Below, piece by piece: positions 21,200 to 32,259 of a stretch of 64,000 nucleotides of DNA (position 1 is the stretch's first letter; every line of letters begins with the position of its first letter). The translations under genes were made by a program, and so were the position numbers. The notes beneath the pieces were generated by a model. It was not told the origin of the DNA. It searched no databases and saw only the letters and a program-made list of their open reading frames with translations. Origin of the DNA: Taxillus chinensis (lineage: Eukaryota > Streptophyta > Magnoliopsida > Santalales > Loranthaceae); the NCBI GenBank assembly GCA_023512835.1, contig CM042084.1:44067609-44131608 (forward strand). Direction: 5' to 3'.

Positions 21200-22650
21200 G
21201 CTATGGGGCAATATTACCCATAGGCTTGCCACCCTAACCTTTGAGGAGGAAGGTAACTTAGAGAAAAGGGTGTGGCCGGATGTAGTCGAGAATTTCCAGG
21301 ATGTCTTTCCTGGGGAGTTGTTGGAGTTGCCTCCACACGAAGTATTGAGTTCACGATTGAACTGTTGCCAGGGGGTGGGACCCATCTCACAAGTAGCATA
21401 CCGGATGGGACCTGCTGAGTTGCGGGAGCTTCGAAGCAATAAAGGAACTGGGAGATAAAGGTTTTATCCGTCCTAGTACCTCACCTTGGGGTGCACCGGT
21501 CTTGTTTGCTAAGAAGGTGATGGTTCGTTGCGACTTTGCATTGATTATCGAAGTTGAATCAAGTAACGGTAAAGAACAAGTACCCTTTGCCGCGGATTGA
21601 TGACTTATTCGACCACTGAGTGGTGCACGGTGGTTGTCAAAAATCGATCTGCGTTCGGGATATCACCAATTGAGGGTCAGGAGCGAGGACATCCCTAAGA
21701 CGGCGTTCAGGTGCGGATACGGACACTATGAATGGTTAGTGATGCCTTTTGGGCTCACGAACGCACTTTCTGTGTTCATGCACCTAATGAATCAGGTATT
21801 TGCCCCATACCTGGATTCCTTCGTGGTGGTATTCATTGACGACATCCTTGTGTACTCCAAAACCCAAGCCGAGCATGAGGAGCACTTGGTCGTGGTGCTG
21901 CAGGCACTACGAGATCATCACTTGTATGCTAAATTTAGCAAGTGTGACTTCGGATGCGAGAGGTGCATTTTCTTGGGCATGTAGTATCTGCCGAAGGAGT
22001 TAGAGTGGACCCAACCAAGATTGAGTCCGTAGCATCTTGGAAGAGGCCCACAAATGTTTTTGAGATCCGGAGTTTCTTGGGTCCGCGGGGGTATTACCGG
22101 CGTTTTGTGGAAGGGTTTTCTCGGTTGGCGGCACCTATGACGGCTCTTACACCAGGAAGGGAGCCAAATTCGAGTGGACGGACAAGTGCCGGCAGGCATT
22201 CGAGGAGTTGAAGACTCGCCTAACTACCGCACCGGTGTTGAGTCTACCACAGGAGGGAGTGCCATTCGAGGTGTATTGTGATGCGTCTCGCGTTGGACTG
22301 GGGTGTGTTCGATGCAAGAGCGCCAAGTCATAGTGTATGGCTCGCGACAATGAAGTCCCATGAGCAAAACTACCCAACACACGACCTGGAGTTAGCGCAG
22401 TTATTTTTGCCCTGAAGTCTTGGCGACATTACCTGTTGGGAGAGAAATTTGTGGTATATACTGACCACAAAAGCCTACGATATATCTTCACCCAGCGAGA
22501 CCTAAATTTGCGACAACGGAGGTGGGTCGAGTACCTGCAAATGTTTGACTTCACGCTCTCCTACACGCCTGGGAAAGGAAATTTAGTGGCCGACGCGCTA
22601 AGTAGAAAAGGGAAAGCCGAGGTTTCCATGAGAGAATGGAAAATGATGGA
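21200..22650 (+). pseudogene. pol: Tekay A reverse transcriptase and RNase H, frameshifted
   Basis: The frame 21634-21984 has [14 protein letters not shown] (catalytic Asp present), [16 protein letters not shown] and [13 protein letters not shown] (catalytic FIDD pair present). The thumb continues in another frame (21954-22211) with [20 protein letters not shown]. RNase H appears as [11 protein letters not shown] and, from 22436, KFVVYTDHKSLRYIFTQRDL and YTPGKGNLVADALSRKGKAE. Seven or more frameshifts separate the pieces. Catalytic residues visible in RT are intact, unlike element B, but the frame is not. Confidence 0.85.
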
Positions 22651-22689
22651 GCGGTTGGCGATGCTTCGGTGCAACCTGCTTTCAGCGAT

Positions 22690-24190
22690 GAGGGAGCTAT
22701 CCTGTGTCCTCTCACCGTGATACCAGGAGTTGTATCGAGCGTGTCCGTGAGGGACAGTTAGGCGACGTGGATCGTGAGGTGATCCGGGCCCAGGATAGAG
22801 GCCGGAGAGCCGTCGAGGACCGGACGAAAGGAGTTGAGCATGAGCTGAAATTTCGGGGGCGTTTGATAGTACCACCTCCCTTGCGTGAGGATGTGCTTGA
22901 GGGAATTTCATCATTCCCGTTTGGCTGTACATCCAGGAGGAACTAAGATGTATCATGCCGTTCGCGCACGCTTCGGTGGCCGGGGCTGAAACGGAGCGTA
23001 GCAAGAATTTGTTTCCAGGTGCCTTACCTGTCGCCAAGTGAAGGCGAGAACACCAACGACCCGCTGGTCAATTGCGGCCTTTACCTGTAGGCGAGTGGAA
23101 GTGGGAGCATATTACCATGGACTTCGTGACGGGACTTCCTACCACTTTTGGGAGAAAGGACATGATTTGGGTCATAGTGGACCGCTTAACTAAGTCAGCC
23201 CATTTCTTGGCAATTCGAGAGCGCGACTCTATCGGCACGTTAAGCCGGCTATATGTTGATGAGATTGTCCGCTTGCACGGAGTGCCCTTGTCTATTGTTT
23301 CGGACAGGGATGCGCGGTTTACATCCAGGTTTTGGGGGAGGTCTGCAGGAAGCATTGAGGACCCGACTTAATTTGAGTACCGCATTCCATCCCGAGACCG
23401 ATGGTCAGTCCGAGAGGACCATTCAAACATTGGAAGACTTGTTGAGGGCTTGTGTACTTGATTTTGGAGGATCATGGGCTTCCCACCTTCCTCCTGGTGG
23501 AGTTTGCCTATAATAACGGTTACCGGTCTTCGATTGGGATGGCCCCATTTGAGGCATTGTATGGCCGACCGTGTCGGTCTCCATTATGTTGGGCGAAGGC
23601 GGAGAGGAGCTATGTTAGGACCTCAATTGGTCCAGGAGGCTACGGCAAAAGTTTAGCCGATTCGGCAACGCCTTCTACAGCTCGGAGCGGACAGAAGTCT
23701 TATGCGGATCGCCGACGTCGACCGTTGGAGTTTTTGGTGGGAGACCACGTATTCCTTCGTGTTTCTCCACGGAGAAGGCATAAGAGATTTGGGACTGGGT
23801 CCAAGTTGTCCCCTCGGTACATTGGACCGTTCGAGATTTTGAGCAGAGTTGGACCTGTTGCTTATAGGTTGGCATTACCACCTAGTTTGAGCGAGTTCAT
23901 AATGTTTTCCATGTATCCCGGTTGCGGAAATATCATCCAGATCCCACACACATGCTAAATTGGGGTACCCTGGATCTTGGAGAGGATGTGTCTGTTGTCG
24001 AGGCCCCCATCCGTATTGTAGATAGGCGCGAGAAGCAGTGCGAGGTAAGACTATTCCGTTGGTTCGGGTGTTGTGGCAACACCGAGGGCCGGAGGAAGAG
24101 ACCTGGGAACGTGAGACCGAGATGCGTGCTCATTATCCTAATCTGTTCGAGGACGAACAACTCGAAGGAGGGGAGGAGGGCAAGCATCAA
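22690..24190 (+). pseudogene. pol: Tekay A integrase and chromodomain-like tail
   Basis: The core reads [34 protein letters not shown] and TAFHPETDGQSERTIQTLED (23110-23450), giving the D, D, E residues of the integrase site. The C-terminal part reads RPLEFLVGDHVFLRVSPRR, KLSPRYIGPFEILSRVGPVA and ALPPSLSEF. After frameshifts a chromodomain-like end resembles element B (54955-55090). Chromodomains of this lineage are thought to guide insertion into heterochromatin. The frame is broken at least five times. Confidence 0.85.
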
Positions 24191-24367
24191 ACTTCAACAT
24201 AATCAGGTACTTGCCCAACTAGTTATGACCATATGGAGTGTATAAATGTGTGAAATAATTTGTGATTTGTTGTGTATTAATTTGTCGTAGAGGGTGTTAG
24301 AGGCCTATGCTTTGGTTGTGATTGTTTTCTTTCATTCCACCTTTTCTTTTCGAGGACGAAAAGTCTT

Positions 24368-24380
24368 AAGGGGGAGAGGA
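24368..24380 (+). promoter_or_regulatory. Polypurine tract of Tekay A
   Basis: AAGGGGGAGAGGA abuts the 3' LTR start. The same tract abuts the element B 3' LTR. Confidence 0.9.
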
Positions 24381-24955
24381 TGTAAGGACCCGTACCTTGA
24401 GTTAGTCACGAGTTAGTCACGGTTTGCCTTCCGAGTAGAGTTTTTCTAGATTTTGACCTAGTGAATGGGCTCAAATGAATTCACGTGCAAAAGGAAAGAT
24501 GCTTAGAATGATGTCCTCTATCTACCACGAAGTTTCAGGCCAAACGGACGTGTATGTGAGGTGCACGTGATATGGGTCCAATTCACGTGCAAGTGTGGTT
24601 GTCTTCTAAATGATGCAAGGAGGCTAGGGGTGAAGTTTGAGAGCATTTGGAGTCCATTTGGAGTTGCACGTGAATTGGGAATTCACGTGCAAATTGGCGT
24701 GCGCCCATATTTTTGCATGGTTCCCTTGGTTTTGACATTCTAATGATCTTTCTCCAAAGGACCATGTTGAAATTCTGAGTATTTTGGCCTATATGGGTGC
24801 GGAAAGGTGCTAACTTGTGTGATCAAAACTACGTCGTTTTGATCCCGGGTTTACTTAATCAAAACTACGTCGTTTTGATATGGGTAGTGTCTATATAAGG
24901 AGGGCTTGAGTTTGAGTTTAGGGTTCTTGTGTTCTTCCTTGCTGCCGTACTGCCG

Positions 24956-25000
<45 letters not shown>

Positions 25001-26374
25001 GGTCTCCGGGCGTTGCCGTGGTGGTTCGCGTCGTTGGGAGTCGTCTAGCGTGGAGGTTAGGACAAAAGCCTGAGGTAGGGATTCATGTCCTTCCAAACTC
25101 TCCTCTGTTTTAGGATATTCACCTATATATATATATGTAAATCCATATAGGTGTGATCTCCTATATGGATGTTGGCCTTCGGTGGCATGTTCTGTTGATT
25201 TGATGTTGAATTTGGCCTGAGGATTTTCCTGGGTTTGTTTATGCACACTATGTGTTTGATGAAATGTCTAAGAGGTCTGCACACCATGTGTTTGATAAAA
25301 TGTCTGTGAGGCCTGCATGCCATGTATTCAATATAATGCCTGTGAGACCTTGTATATGAGTGCTTGATGATATACCTGTGTGACCGGTGTGTACCGGTGT
25401 TTGATTTGTATTTGATTTTTAGCCTATGAGGCTGATGTGTGTGACTTGTATCCGACCATGTTGGTCCTTCCGAGATAAAGTGTAAATGCCGTGTCTTGAG
25501 TTTACATGTTGAGATGTAATGCTATCTTTGTTCGTTGATCTGTTTGAGACCGAGCCGAGATATGGGCCAGGCACAATAGCTGGACCCCTTTGAGATTTGG
25601 CCAGGACGTGGTCCTGAGTCTCGGTGTAGCACTCACGACGGTGGGCTAAGTCTACACCCATTCCTGAGGGTAGATATGGCGCCCGAGGAGGTGGTTGACC
25701 ATATCCGACTCGGGTGGAAAATGTTGCATTGGTGTCCATGCAACATTCGCCTGAATGTGGTATGTCATGTCGCCGTGGTGGCGGGGTGTCCTCTCGCCCT
25801 TCAGTGCGGGTTCGGGTAAAGAGTGTTTACTTGGGTGATGTTTGCTGCGTTAGCCTTAGGCACGACACGAGCACAAGCATGCACATATCATGCATGTTGT
25901 ACAACGGGACGGGTCCGGGGGAGACGGGATCCCTACCGAGCCGTGGTTTGCTCACCCCCCCCTATAAACCGTTCTTTTTTGCGGGGTTTAGCGGGCGGTA
26001 GGTGAAGGCCGAGGAGCTAGGCCCCCGAGGCTGAAAGTTTTATATTATTTCCTTTGTTGTACTCTGGTTTTATGTGTTTGGATTTTGGTTTGGTTTTATT
26101 GATGGCTTCATAGGGGTTTTTCCCCGACTGGGTTGTAATGAACATTTAGTCTTTGAAATGAAATAAAATGAGATGTTGTTATTCAATTTGTGTTTGTGTG
26201 CATGGTTTGGGAGCAAGGAGCATGCCCCTTGGCATGTTAGCCTGATTGTGCAAGTTTGGGACAGACCCGTGCTAGAAGTCCTTTTAAGGTGCTTGCACCA
26301 ACCCCTTGTCCCTTCGGGTGCGGGCATGGGCAATCACTACTCATTTCCAAGTGGAAGGAAATTGGGGCGTGACA
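24381..26374 (+). repeat. 3' LTR of Tekay A
   Basis: Colinear with the 5' LTR. Palindromes are at 24822-24843 and 24858-24879, the GA/G tract at about 24957-25002 and the stem-loop at 25141-25170. Many differences from the 5' LTR replace CTG by CCG or CG. Confidence 0.9.
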
Positions 26375-26940
26375 TAGACTCCCCCTCGGATAGACGACCA
26401 GGAAAGAGGTCATGAGACATATAAGGGGGTATTACTTGGGTAATTAATAAAGCATTTTGTCCTCCTTAGATCATGCGATCCTCTCGATGGACATTTCCTG
26501 CTTAATATTTAGATCTTGAGAAATTCCTGTCTATCCATGAAGAAACGCGACTTAGTGATCGATCGCAACAGTGATTTCATCCACCAGGCATTTCGTGCTA
26601 ACCCATTTCATTTCTTCAACCAGACATGTTAATAGGGCAATTAATATGAAACAGCATTGGACATGTGAGAAATGAAAATTTGAATCATGAAATCCTAAGG
26701 GGGGTTTTATTCATATATCTTTAATTATGTTAGCTTAAACGACTTCAGTCGGGAAACGCAAGCATCCTCCCATAATGAAAATATGAGAAAATTATTAGAA
26801 CACTATGCATGACACAAGTAAAGATGATCAACATGAAGTATAGTATGTGTCGAGAGCTCATCATGAGACGCGATGCATGTTCTAAAAGAAATATTATTGG
26901 AAGAATTAAATTAGAAACTATGAAGATAGATCAAGCATAC
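26375..26940 (-). other. Siv-1 pol-proximal spacer and right TSD of Tekay A
   Basis: TAGAC at 26375-26379 is the right target duplication. The rest is non-coding Siv-1 sequence downstream of pol, homologous to the Siv-2 stretch at about 58080-58640. Confidence 0.7.
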
Positions 26941-28552
26941 CTAATTTGAGGAGCAATTCAGAAAATCTTGCATCAGGTAGGGCTTGGTGAGTATGTCTGC
27001 GAGTTGATCATCCGTAGCAACATGTACGAGAGATATGTGCTTTTTAAGAACATGATCTCGGATGAAATGATACCTGACTTCAATGTGTTTAGTCTTTGGG
27101 TGCATAACAGGATTGTTGCTGATGGCAATCGCACTAGTGTTGTCGCAGTATAATGGAACAGACGTCATGTTGAAACCGTAGTCAGAGACTTTGCATCCAG
27201 AGAAGCTATGCGCAGCAACTCCCAACACCTATATATTCCGCTTCAGCAGTAGAGGTTGATACAGAATTCTGCTTCTTATTGAACCATGAAATCAATCTAT
27301 TTCCAATGAACTGACATGTACCACTAGTGCTCTTCCTGTCGATGTGACACCCGACAAAATCAGCATCTGAATATCCGGATAAAGAGAAGTTGGACTCCTT
27401 TGGATACCAGAGTCCCAAATTCACTGTCCCTTTGAGATACCGCAATATCCGTTTTACATGAAGCATGTGTGACTCTTTGGGATTCGCTTGATATCTTGCA
27501 TAAATGCAAGTTGTAAACATAATATTCAGGCGACTTGTTGTAAGGTACAGCAATGATCCTATCATACGTCTGTACTCAGTCACATTTATTGATTCTCCGC
27601 TAAGATCAAGATCTAACTTTGCACTGACTGGCATGGGAGTCTTCACGGGAGTTAAGTTTTGCATTCCGAACTTCTTGATTAAGTCCCGTGTGTACTTCGC
27701 TTGGTTGATGAAGATTCCATCCTTCATTTTTTTAACCTCTATTCCAAGGAAGTACATTAATTCTCCCATCATGCTCATTTCGAATTTGCCAGTCATCAAC
27801 TTCGTAAACTCTTCACAAAGCTTCTGATTTAATGATCCGAAAATGATGTTATCCACGTAGATTTGTATGATTACAGAATGATCTTTCTCTTTTCGTAGAA
27901 ATAGTGTGGTGTCTATCTTCCCTTTTCTGAAATTGTGTTCGAGCAAGAATTCTGACAGTGTGTCATACCAAGCTCTTGGAGCTTGCTTCAACCCGTACAA
28001 GGCTTTTCGTAGTTTATATACCATATGTTCAGCCTTGTATTCAACGAAGCCCGAAGGTTGTTCAACATAAAACTCTTATTGAAGATCTCCATTCCGAAAT
28101 GCGCTATTGACATCCATTTGATAAACCTTGAAGTTTTCATATGATGCATACGCCAGAAACATTCGGATCGCCTCAAGTCGAGCTACTAGAGCAAAGGTCT
28201 CGTTATAATGAATGCCTTCTTCTTCACGATATCCTTTGGCTACCAGTCTTGCTTTGTTCCGGATTACTATTCCATCAGTATCCAGTTTGTTTAGGAATAC
28301 TCATTTAACTCCTATGACTTGTTGCGACCTCGGCCTTGGTACTAATGTTCGCACGTCGTTCCTCTTGAACTGATTAAGCTCTTTTTGCATAGCATCTATC
28401 CAGTTTGAATCCCGAAGGGTTTCATCCACCACCTTTGGCTCTATCTGTGATAGAAAACAAGAGTAGAGGCAAAAGTTGGAGGTGGCTGCCCTCGTTCTTA
28501 CTCCAACAATAGGATCACCAATCATTGTTCTGATAGGTGGTTTCGAGTCCAC
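26941..28552 (-). pseudogene. pol: Siv-1 reverse transcriptase and RNase H
   Basis: The N-terminal RT frame (28552-28301) has RDSNWIDAMQKELNQFKRN. A broken middle follows, then a 272-codon frame (28024-27206) with YKLRKALYGLKQAPRAWYD, QIYVDNIIFGS, LGIEVKKMKDGIFINQ and EYRRMIGSLLYLTTS. RNase H follows with GYSDADFVGC, DRKSTSGTCQFIGNRLISW and TAEAEYIG. It ends in TKHIEVRYHFIRDHV and QLADILTKP (27228-26941). The catalytic YVDD has become YVDN, which would inactivate polymerisation. At least three frameshifts or stops are present. This is Copia order, with RT after integrase. Confidence 0.9.
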
Positions 28553-28849
28553 CGATAATTCTGCGCAAGTGGTGGTGAGTAATCAACGATTTGAAGCTCC
28601 ACCAGATCGGGTGGATCTTGTACATCGGCTGGTTGAGCTTCTTCCGGACCAGTTGTATCTGTATGATGAACAGTTCCAGAAGTACTTGGAGGTTCTTCGG
28701 GATTGTGGCTTTCAGTATTAATTGGTTCGAACGGACTTGATGGTTCTCTGTGTTATGAATATCCGTATCAATTTGTTCGAAATTGAGTGGAAGTCCTTAG
28801 TCCGAATCTTCTGAAGCATCATCAAAATCATTTCTTCTTGCTTCACCAG

Positions 28850-29233
28850 TACTAGGTGATTCATCAGGAGTTGTAGAAGGAACATGTCTAAACTGAGAAT
28901 AGTCAATTATGTACGTATGATCCTACAAGTTGGATTTGAAGATCCTACACTGGACCAATCAAGGTTAGATTCATCAAAGTCAACATGGATAGATTCTTCA
29001 ACTGTTAAACGTTTTCTGTTGAAAATACGATAAGCCTTGTTGTGTAATGAGTATCCAACAAAGATCCCAGCATCAAATTTTGGCTCAAATTTACTCCGGG
29101 CCTCTTTGCCATTGTTTAACATGTAGCAAGCACACCGAAAAGCTTTGAAATAAGAGATTGATGGTTTCTTGTCTCTCCACATCTCATAGGGTGTTTTCAT
29201 GGTAACCTTATTGGCCTTCTTCATATGGACCAC
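28850..29233 (-). pseudogene. pol: Siv-1 integrase C-terminal remnant, catalytic core deleted
   Basis: Reads KTPYEMWRDKKPSISYFKAF, then CACYMLNNGKEARSKFEPK and GIFVGYSLHNKAYRIFNRK, the typical C-terminal half of Copia integrase. The core with its D, D, E residues is absent. Sequence jumps from MDLCGP straight to this part, whereas Siv-2 keeps about 390 bp between the same points (60950-61350). The join carries a perfect inverted repeat at 29216-29252. Confidence 0.85.
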
Positions 29234-29252
29234 AAAGGTCCATATGAAGAAG
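29216..29252. repeat. Perfect inverted repeat, 16-bp arms, at the integrase deletion join
   Basis: CTTCTTCATATGGACC (29216-29231) and GGTCCATATGAAGAAG (29237-29252) flank ACAAA. Siv-2 has only the right arm in its normal place, so the left arm was newly made at the deletion. Confidence 0.95.
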
Positions 29253-29870
29253 TTGCAAAGGAGCAGTTATTAAATTAACTGATTTGCTCTTAAAGCTATG
29301 CTTGGTCTGCTTGTCGAGTTGGCATTCTCGACAGAGAGAGTCTCTGGAGTATTTATGTTTAGACAGACCATTGACCAAGTTAAGCGATGCTAGTTTAGAC
29401 ATAGTTTTGAAATTTAAATGAGCGCAACGCTTGTGCCATAGCCAACTTTCTTCATCAAATGCTTTTGTGAGGAAGCATATAGGGTCAGAAGAATTATTTC
29501 TTAAGACCACTGAGTATATGTCCCCATCTCTTAATCCGGATAACTTAATATCTCCGAATAAGTTTTCCTTAACTGTGCAGGTGTTGGACATAAAGAAAAC
29601 AGTAAATCCTTTGTCACATAAATTACTAACACTCAGCATATTACGCTTCAAACCTTCTACTAGTGCAACCTTAGTAATTGATACACAGCCATTGGTTAAC
29701 GTGTCATACCCCACATTCTTACCTTTACTGTTGTCTCCATATGATACGGATGAGCCTCGTTTATCAGTAAGTTCAACGAGCAGAGACTGATCACCCGTCA
29801 TATGTCCGGAGCATCCACTATCGAGGATCCACTTGCTTTGATTGATCTTTAACTTCAAGTGATTCGGCAA
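29234..29870 (-). pseudogene. pol: Siv-1 protease and pre-integrase
   Basis: A 220-codon frame starting at 29870 begins with KWILDSGCSGHMTGDQSLL, the Copia aspartic protease site intact. It continues through LVEGLKRNMLSVSNLCDKG and ends with the HHCC zinc region: LWHKRCAHLNF, then SLCRECQLDKQTKHSF, then LLHMDLCGP. It is one of the best preserved parts of Siv-1. It would process gag-pol and begin integrase. The frame ends artificially at the integrase deletion. Confidence 0.9.
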
Positions 29871-30162
29871 TGCATTCTAGAGATGCTCCTGCAAGACAAC
29901 AGTTTACACTTTTGGTGCCCAAACTTGTTTCGGGCGGTTAGGAGAAACAACTACAATGTCAACAGTTCCGGATTTGGTTTGTTAGGAACTTTAGCTTTCC
30001 AAGTTGACTTTACTTTGTTAGTGTTAGTTGCTTCTTTTATTTGGGTTTTCTTAGGAGAGATAATCCTTTAAGGTTTTGATTTTGATTTTCAGAAAAACCT
30101 TTTTTGATGAACTGATCTTTATTAATAAGAACTTGATTACAAAGCCAGTCATCAGACAGACT

Positions 30163-32259
30163 CTAACACTCATAGTGATAATGACCTATTTCTCTACAAA
30201 TGGAACAGACACTATGATGCGGAGCACAAACAGGGGATACAGATTTCTTAAGTTTTACAGGTTTTCTACACTGTTCCCTATGGCCTAATCCTTTGCGAAT
30301 GAGTGACGCGCTCTTGTCCCTAGATGCGTCAGCTTTAGCCTTTTCTTTCTTTCTGGGTGCTACAGTTTTGGCTTTAACTACAGTAGCCTTCCCTTCATCT
30401 TTAGGTACGGGTGCCACTACTTCAGGATTAGCAGTAACAACCTCTCTTCCACAGTCATAAACTATGGTGCCACCTGAAATGAAACCATCCAACGGTTTAG
30501 ATGTACTAACAAGATAAAGGTTGGTTAGTTTCGGAGTGAAATCCAAGGGACACTCAGTAGCTTGTGTGGAGGTTGATGGTTCAGAGCCAAGGCCAGGTTT
30601 AACTCGGATGTCGTCTGGATCAGTCCTAAACGTAGAGTCTATTTCTCCCAATTTTAGGCACTTACGATTTATTTCTTTTTCCTTTTCAAGTTCATTCTCG
30701 AGTGTTTTAAGATTAACTGTTAAGCTTGTTAGGTTGGTATTTAGCAAATGATTTTCAACTCTAAGATCACGATACCAAGCCTCTTTACTCCTAAAGTGAG
30801 CTGTCTTTTTCAAGTCTTGCAACAGTAAATTCAAGACGTTTAGTCTGACTTTCTATATCTTTGTACATTTGAGTAATTATTAGTCTCTCATTCTTTTCAT
30901 GATCACGTTCAGCAATAAGAAATGCTAATTTACTCATGAGCTCAGAGATAGAAGGTACCTTAGCATTTGCCATGAGGCAGACGTTCGACTTTGGAGTTGG
31001 CTCATCATTAGAGGATTCCTCCTCTTCTTCCGAGCCATTGACATACTTTGTGACGAATGCCTTCCTCTTGTCCTTGCTGCTTTCTGAGGTGGAGCGTCGG
31101 GGTTTAACCTTGTCACTTTTATCGGCCGACTTCGATTTGGATTTACAATCCTTGGCCCAGTGACCGGGTTTCCCACAGTTGTAGTATTCTTGGAAACTCA
31201 ACTCCAAACGCTCCTTCCTTCGGGATGATGATGAGGAGCCTCTTTTGAATCCTTTTCTGCTTTCCACAGGAATCGCGCGAAGGATTTGACCAGAAGAGCT
31301 ATTTCTTCTTTAGCATCAGAGTCAGAGTTCTCTGACTCTTCCGTATCATCATTCCGCAGTATGCTGAGACATTCCGTAGCTTTGAAAGCCACCCTCTTTT
31401 CTTTCTGAGCTATTTTCTCATCTCGGTCAGTGTATTTGAACCTGACATCATGAGTACGTAGCTCTCCGTATAGTTCTTCAAGGGCAGCATACTGCCAGTT
31501 CTTGTCCGCTTGCATCTAGAGCTGCTTGGAGTAGTTACGATCCGGCAAGGAGCGGAAAAACTTGTCATTGATTTGAAATTGTGTATAATATTCATTGATA
31601 GTTTTCAGCTCAAGTATGAGCTTGCCGAACCTCCAGTAGATGCTCTCGAGGGATTCGCCAGGTTTGTGGTTGAAGCTCTCAAAGTTCTGTCTGAGAGCAC
31701 AGATGACATTCTGCATATGGGACTGACTTCCCTCATAGAGGATTGTTAGTTTATCCTAGACAGTTTTTGCTGTCTTGCCGCCCTGGATGTCCGTGAAAGC
31801 TTTGGAGTCCAAAGACGATGTAACATACGCTAGAGCCTTTTCGCTAACATACTGCCAGGCTCTTTTGTCATTGGTAAGTTTAGCATCCGTCTTTGGCCTT
31901 CTAACTCCATGTTCTCCGGTAGTCATCGGAGTAGGTATCTCCTGATGAAGACACGGCCACACGAGATGATCATGACATACCATGAACATCCTCATATGAG
32001 CTTTCCACTGGGAGAAAAGCTCAGGTGTGAATTTTGGCGGTTCGGTCAGAGTGAAACTGGAATTCCGTGGTTGAGGGGCAGCGGTAGCAATAGGTTGAGG
32101 TGGATTGACATTTTTACTGCTGCTTCGATTTGGGAGAGGCTCTTTTGCACCTCCGGAGTTAAGGCGAGCATTGAACAGCATGCTGCTTTCTTCGACCATT
32201 TTGTCGAGAAAAAGAGTGGGATCTCTACTTTGAGCAGATAGAACTAGCTCTGATACCAT
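30163..32259 (-). pseudogene. gag: Siv-1 gag
   Basis: The first ATG of the frame (32259) lies inside the primer site, so an internal start such as MVEESSMLF is also possible. The capsid part reads FTPELFSQWKAHMRMFM, KRAWQYVSEKALAYVTSSLD and GESLESIYWRFGKLI. In-frame stops occur at 31756 and 31516. A frameshift near 31260 leads to YYNCGKPGHWAKDC, the first zinc knuckle. A long Lys/Ser/acidic stretch and a coiled region (DLKTL...NELEKEKEINRK) follow, and the second knuckle CSICREIGHYHYEC closes the frame at 30163. The long gag with a distant second knuckle is typical of Sireviruses. Confidence 0.85.
32244..32258 (-). promoter_or_regulatory. Primer binding site of Siv-1
   Basis: The minus-strand sequence TGGTATCAGAGCTAG matches the initiator-methionine tRNA site exactly over TGGTATCAGAGC. 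The 5' LTR that should precede it is absent and an Athila LTR begins at once. Confidence 0.9.

Larger units (their letters stand above)
16963..26374 (+). mobile_element. Complete Tekay/Del-like Gypsy element A
   Basis: Two LTRs of about 1.97 and 1.99 kb, methionine-tRNA primer site, gag, protease, reverse transcriptase, RNase H, integrase with chromodomain-like tail, polypurine tract and a 5-bp duplication TAGAC. The total is about 9.4 kb and it sits inside Siv-1. The two LTRs are very similar, which suggests a fairly recent insertion. Yet the coding region is broken every few hundred bases, mostly by one- or two-base changes at CTG/CAG sites. Confidence 0.9.
11457..32258 (-). mobile_element. 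Sirevirus-like Copia element Siv-1, 5' LTR missing
   Basis: On the minus strand the order is primer site (32258), gag, protease, integrase, reverse transcriptase, RNase H (to 26941), spacer, env-position gene (15779 to 13151), polypurine tract (12919) and 3' LTR (12909 to 11457). The Copia domain order, the gag with two zinc knuckles and a gene downstream of pol fit the Sirevirus lineage. Tekay element A sits in the pol-env spacer. The 5' LTR that should lie right of 32258 is replaced by an Athila LTR. Without the Tekay insertion the remaining element is about 11.4 kb. Confidence 0.85.

Noticed and set aside
29216..29252. Hairpin as a transcription terminator
   Set aside because: It sits inside a decayed plant pol gene at a deletion join, and one arm is normal coding sequence in Siv-2.
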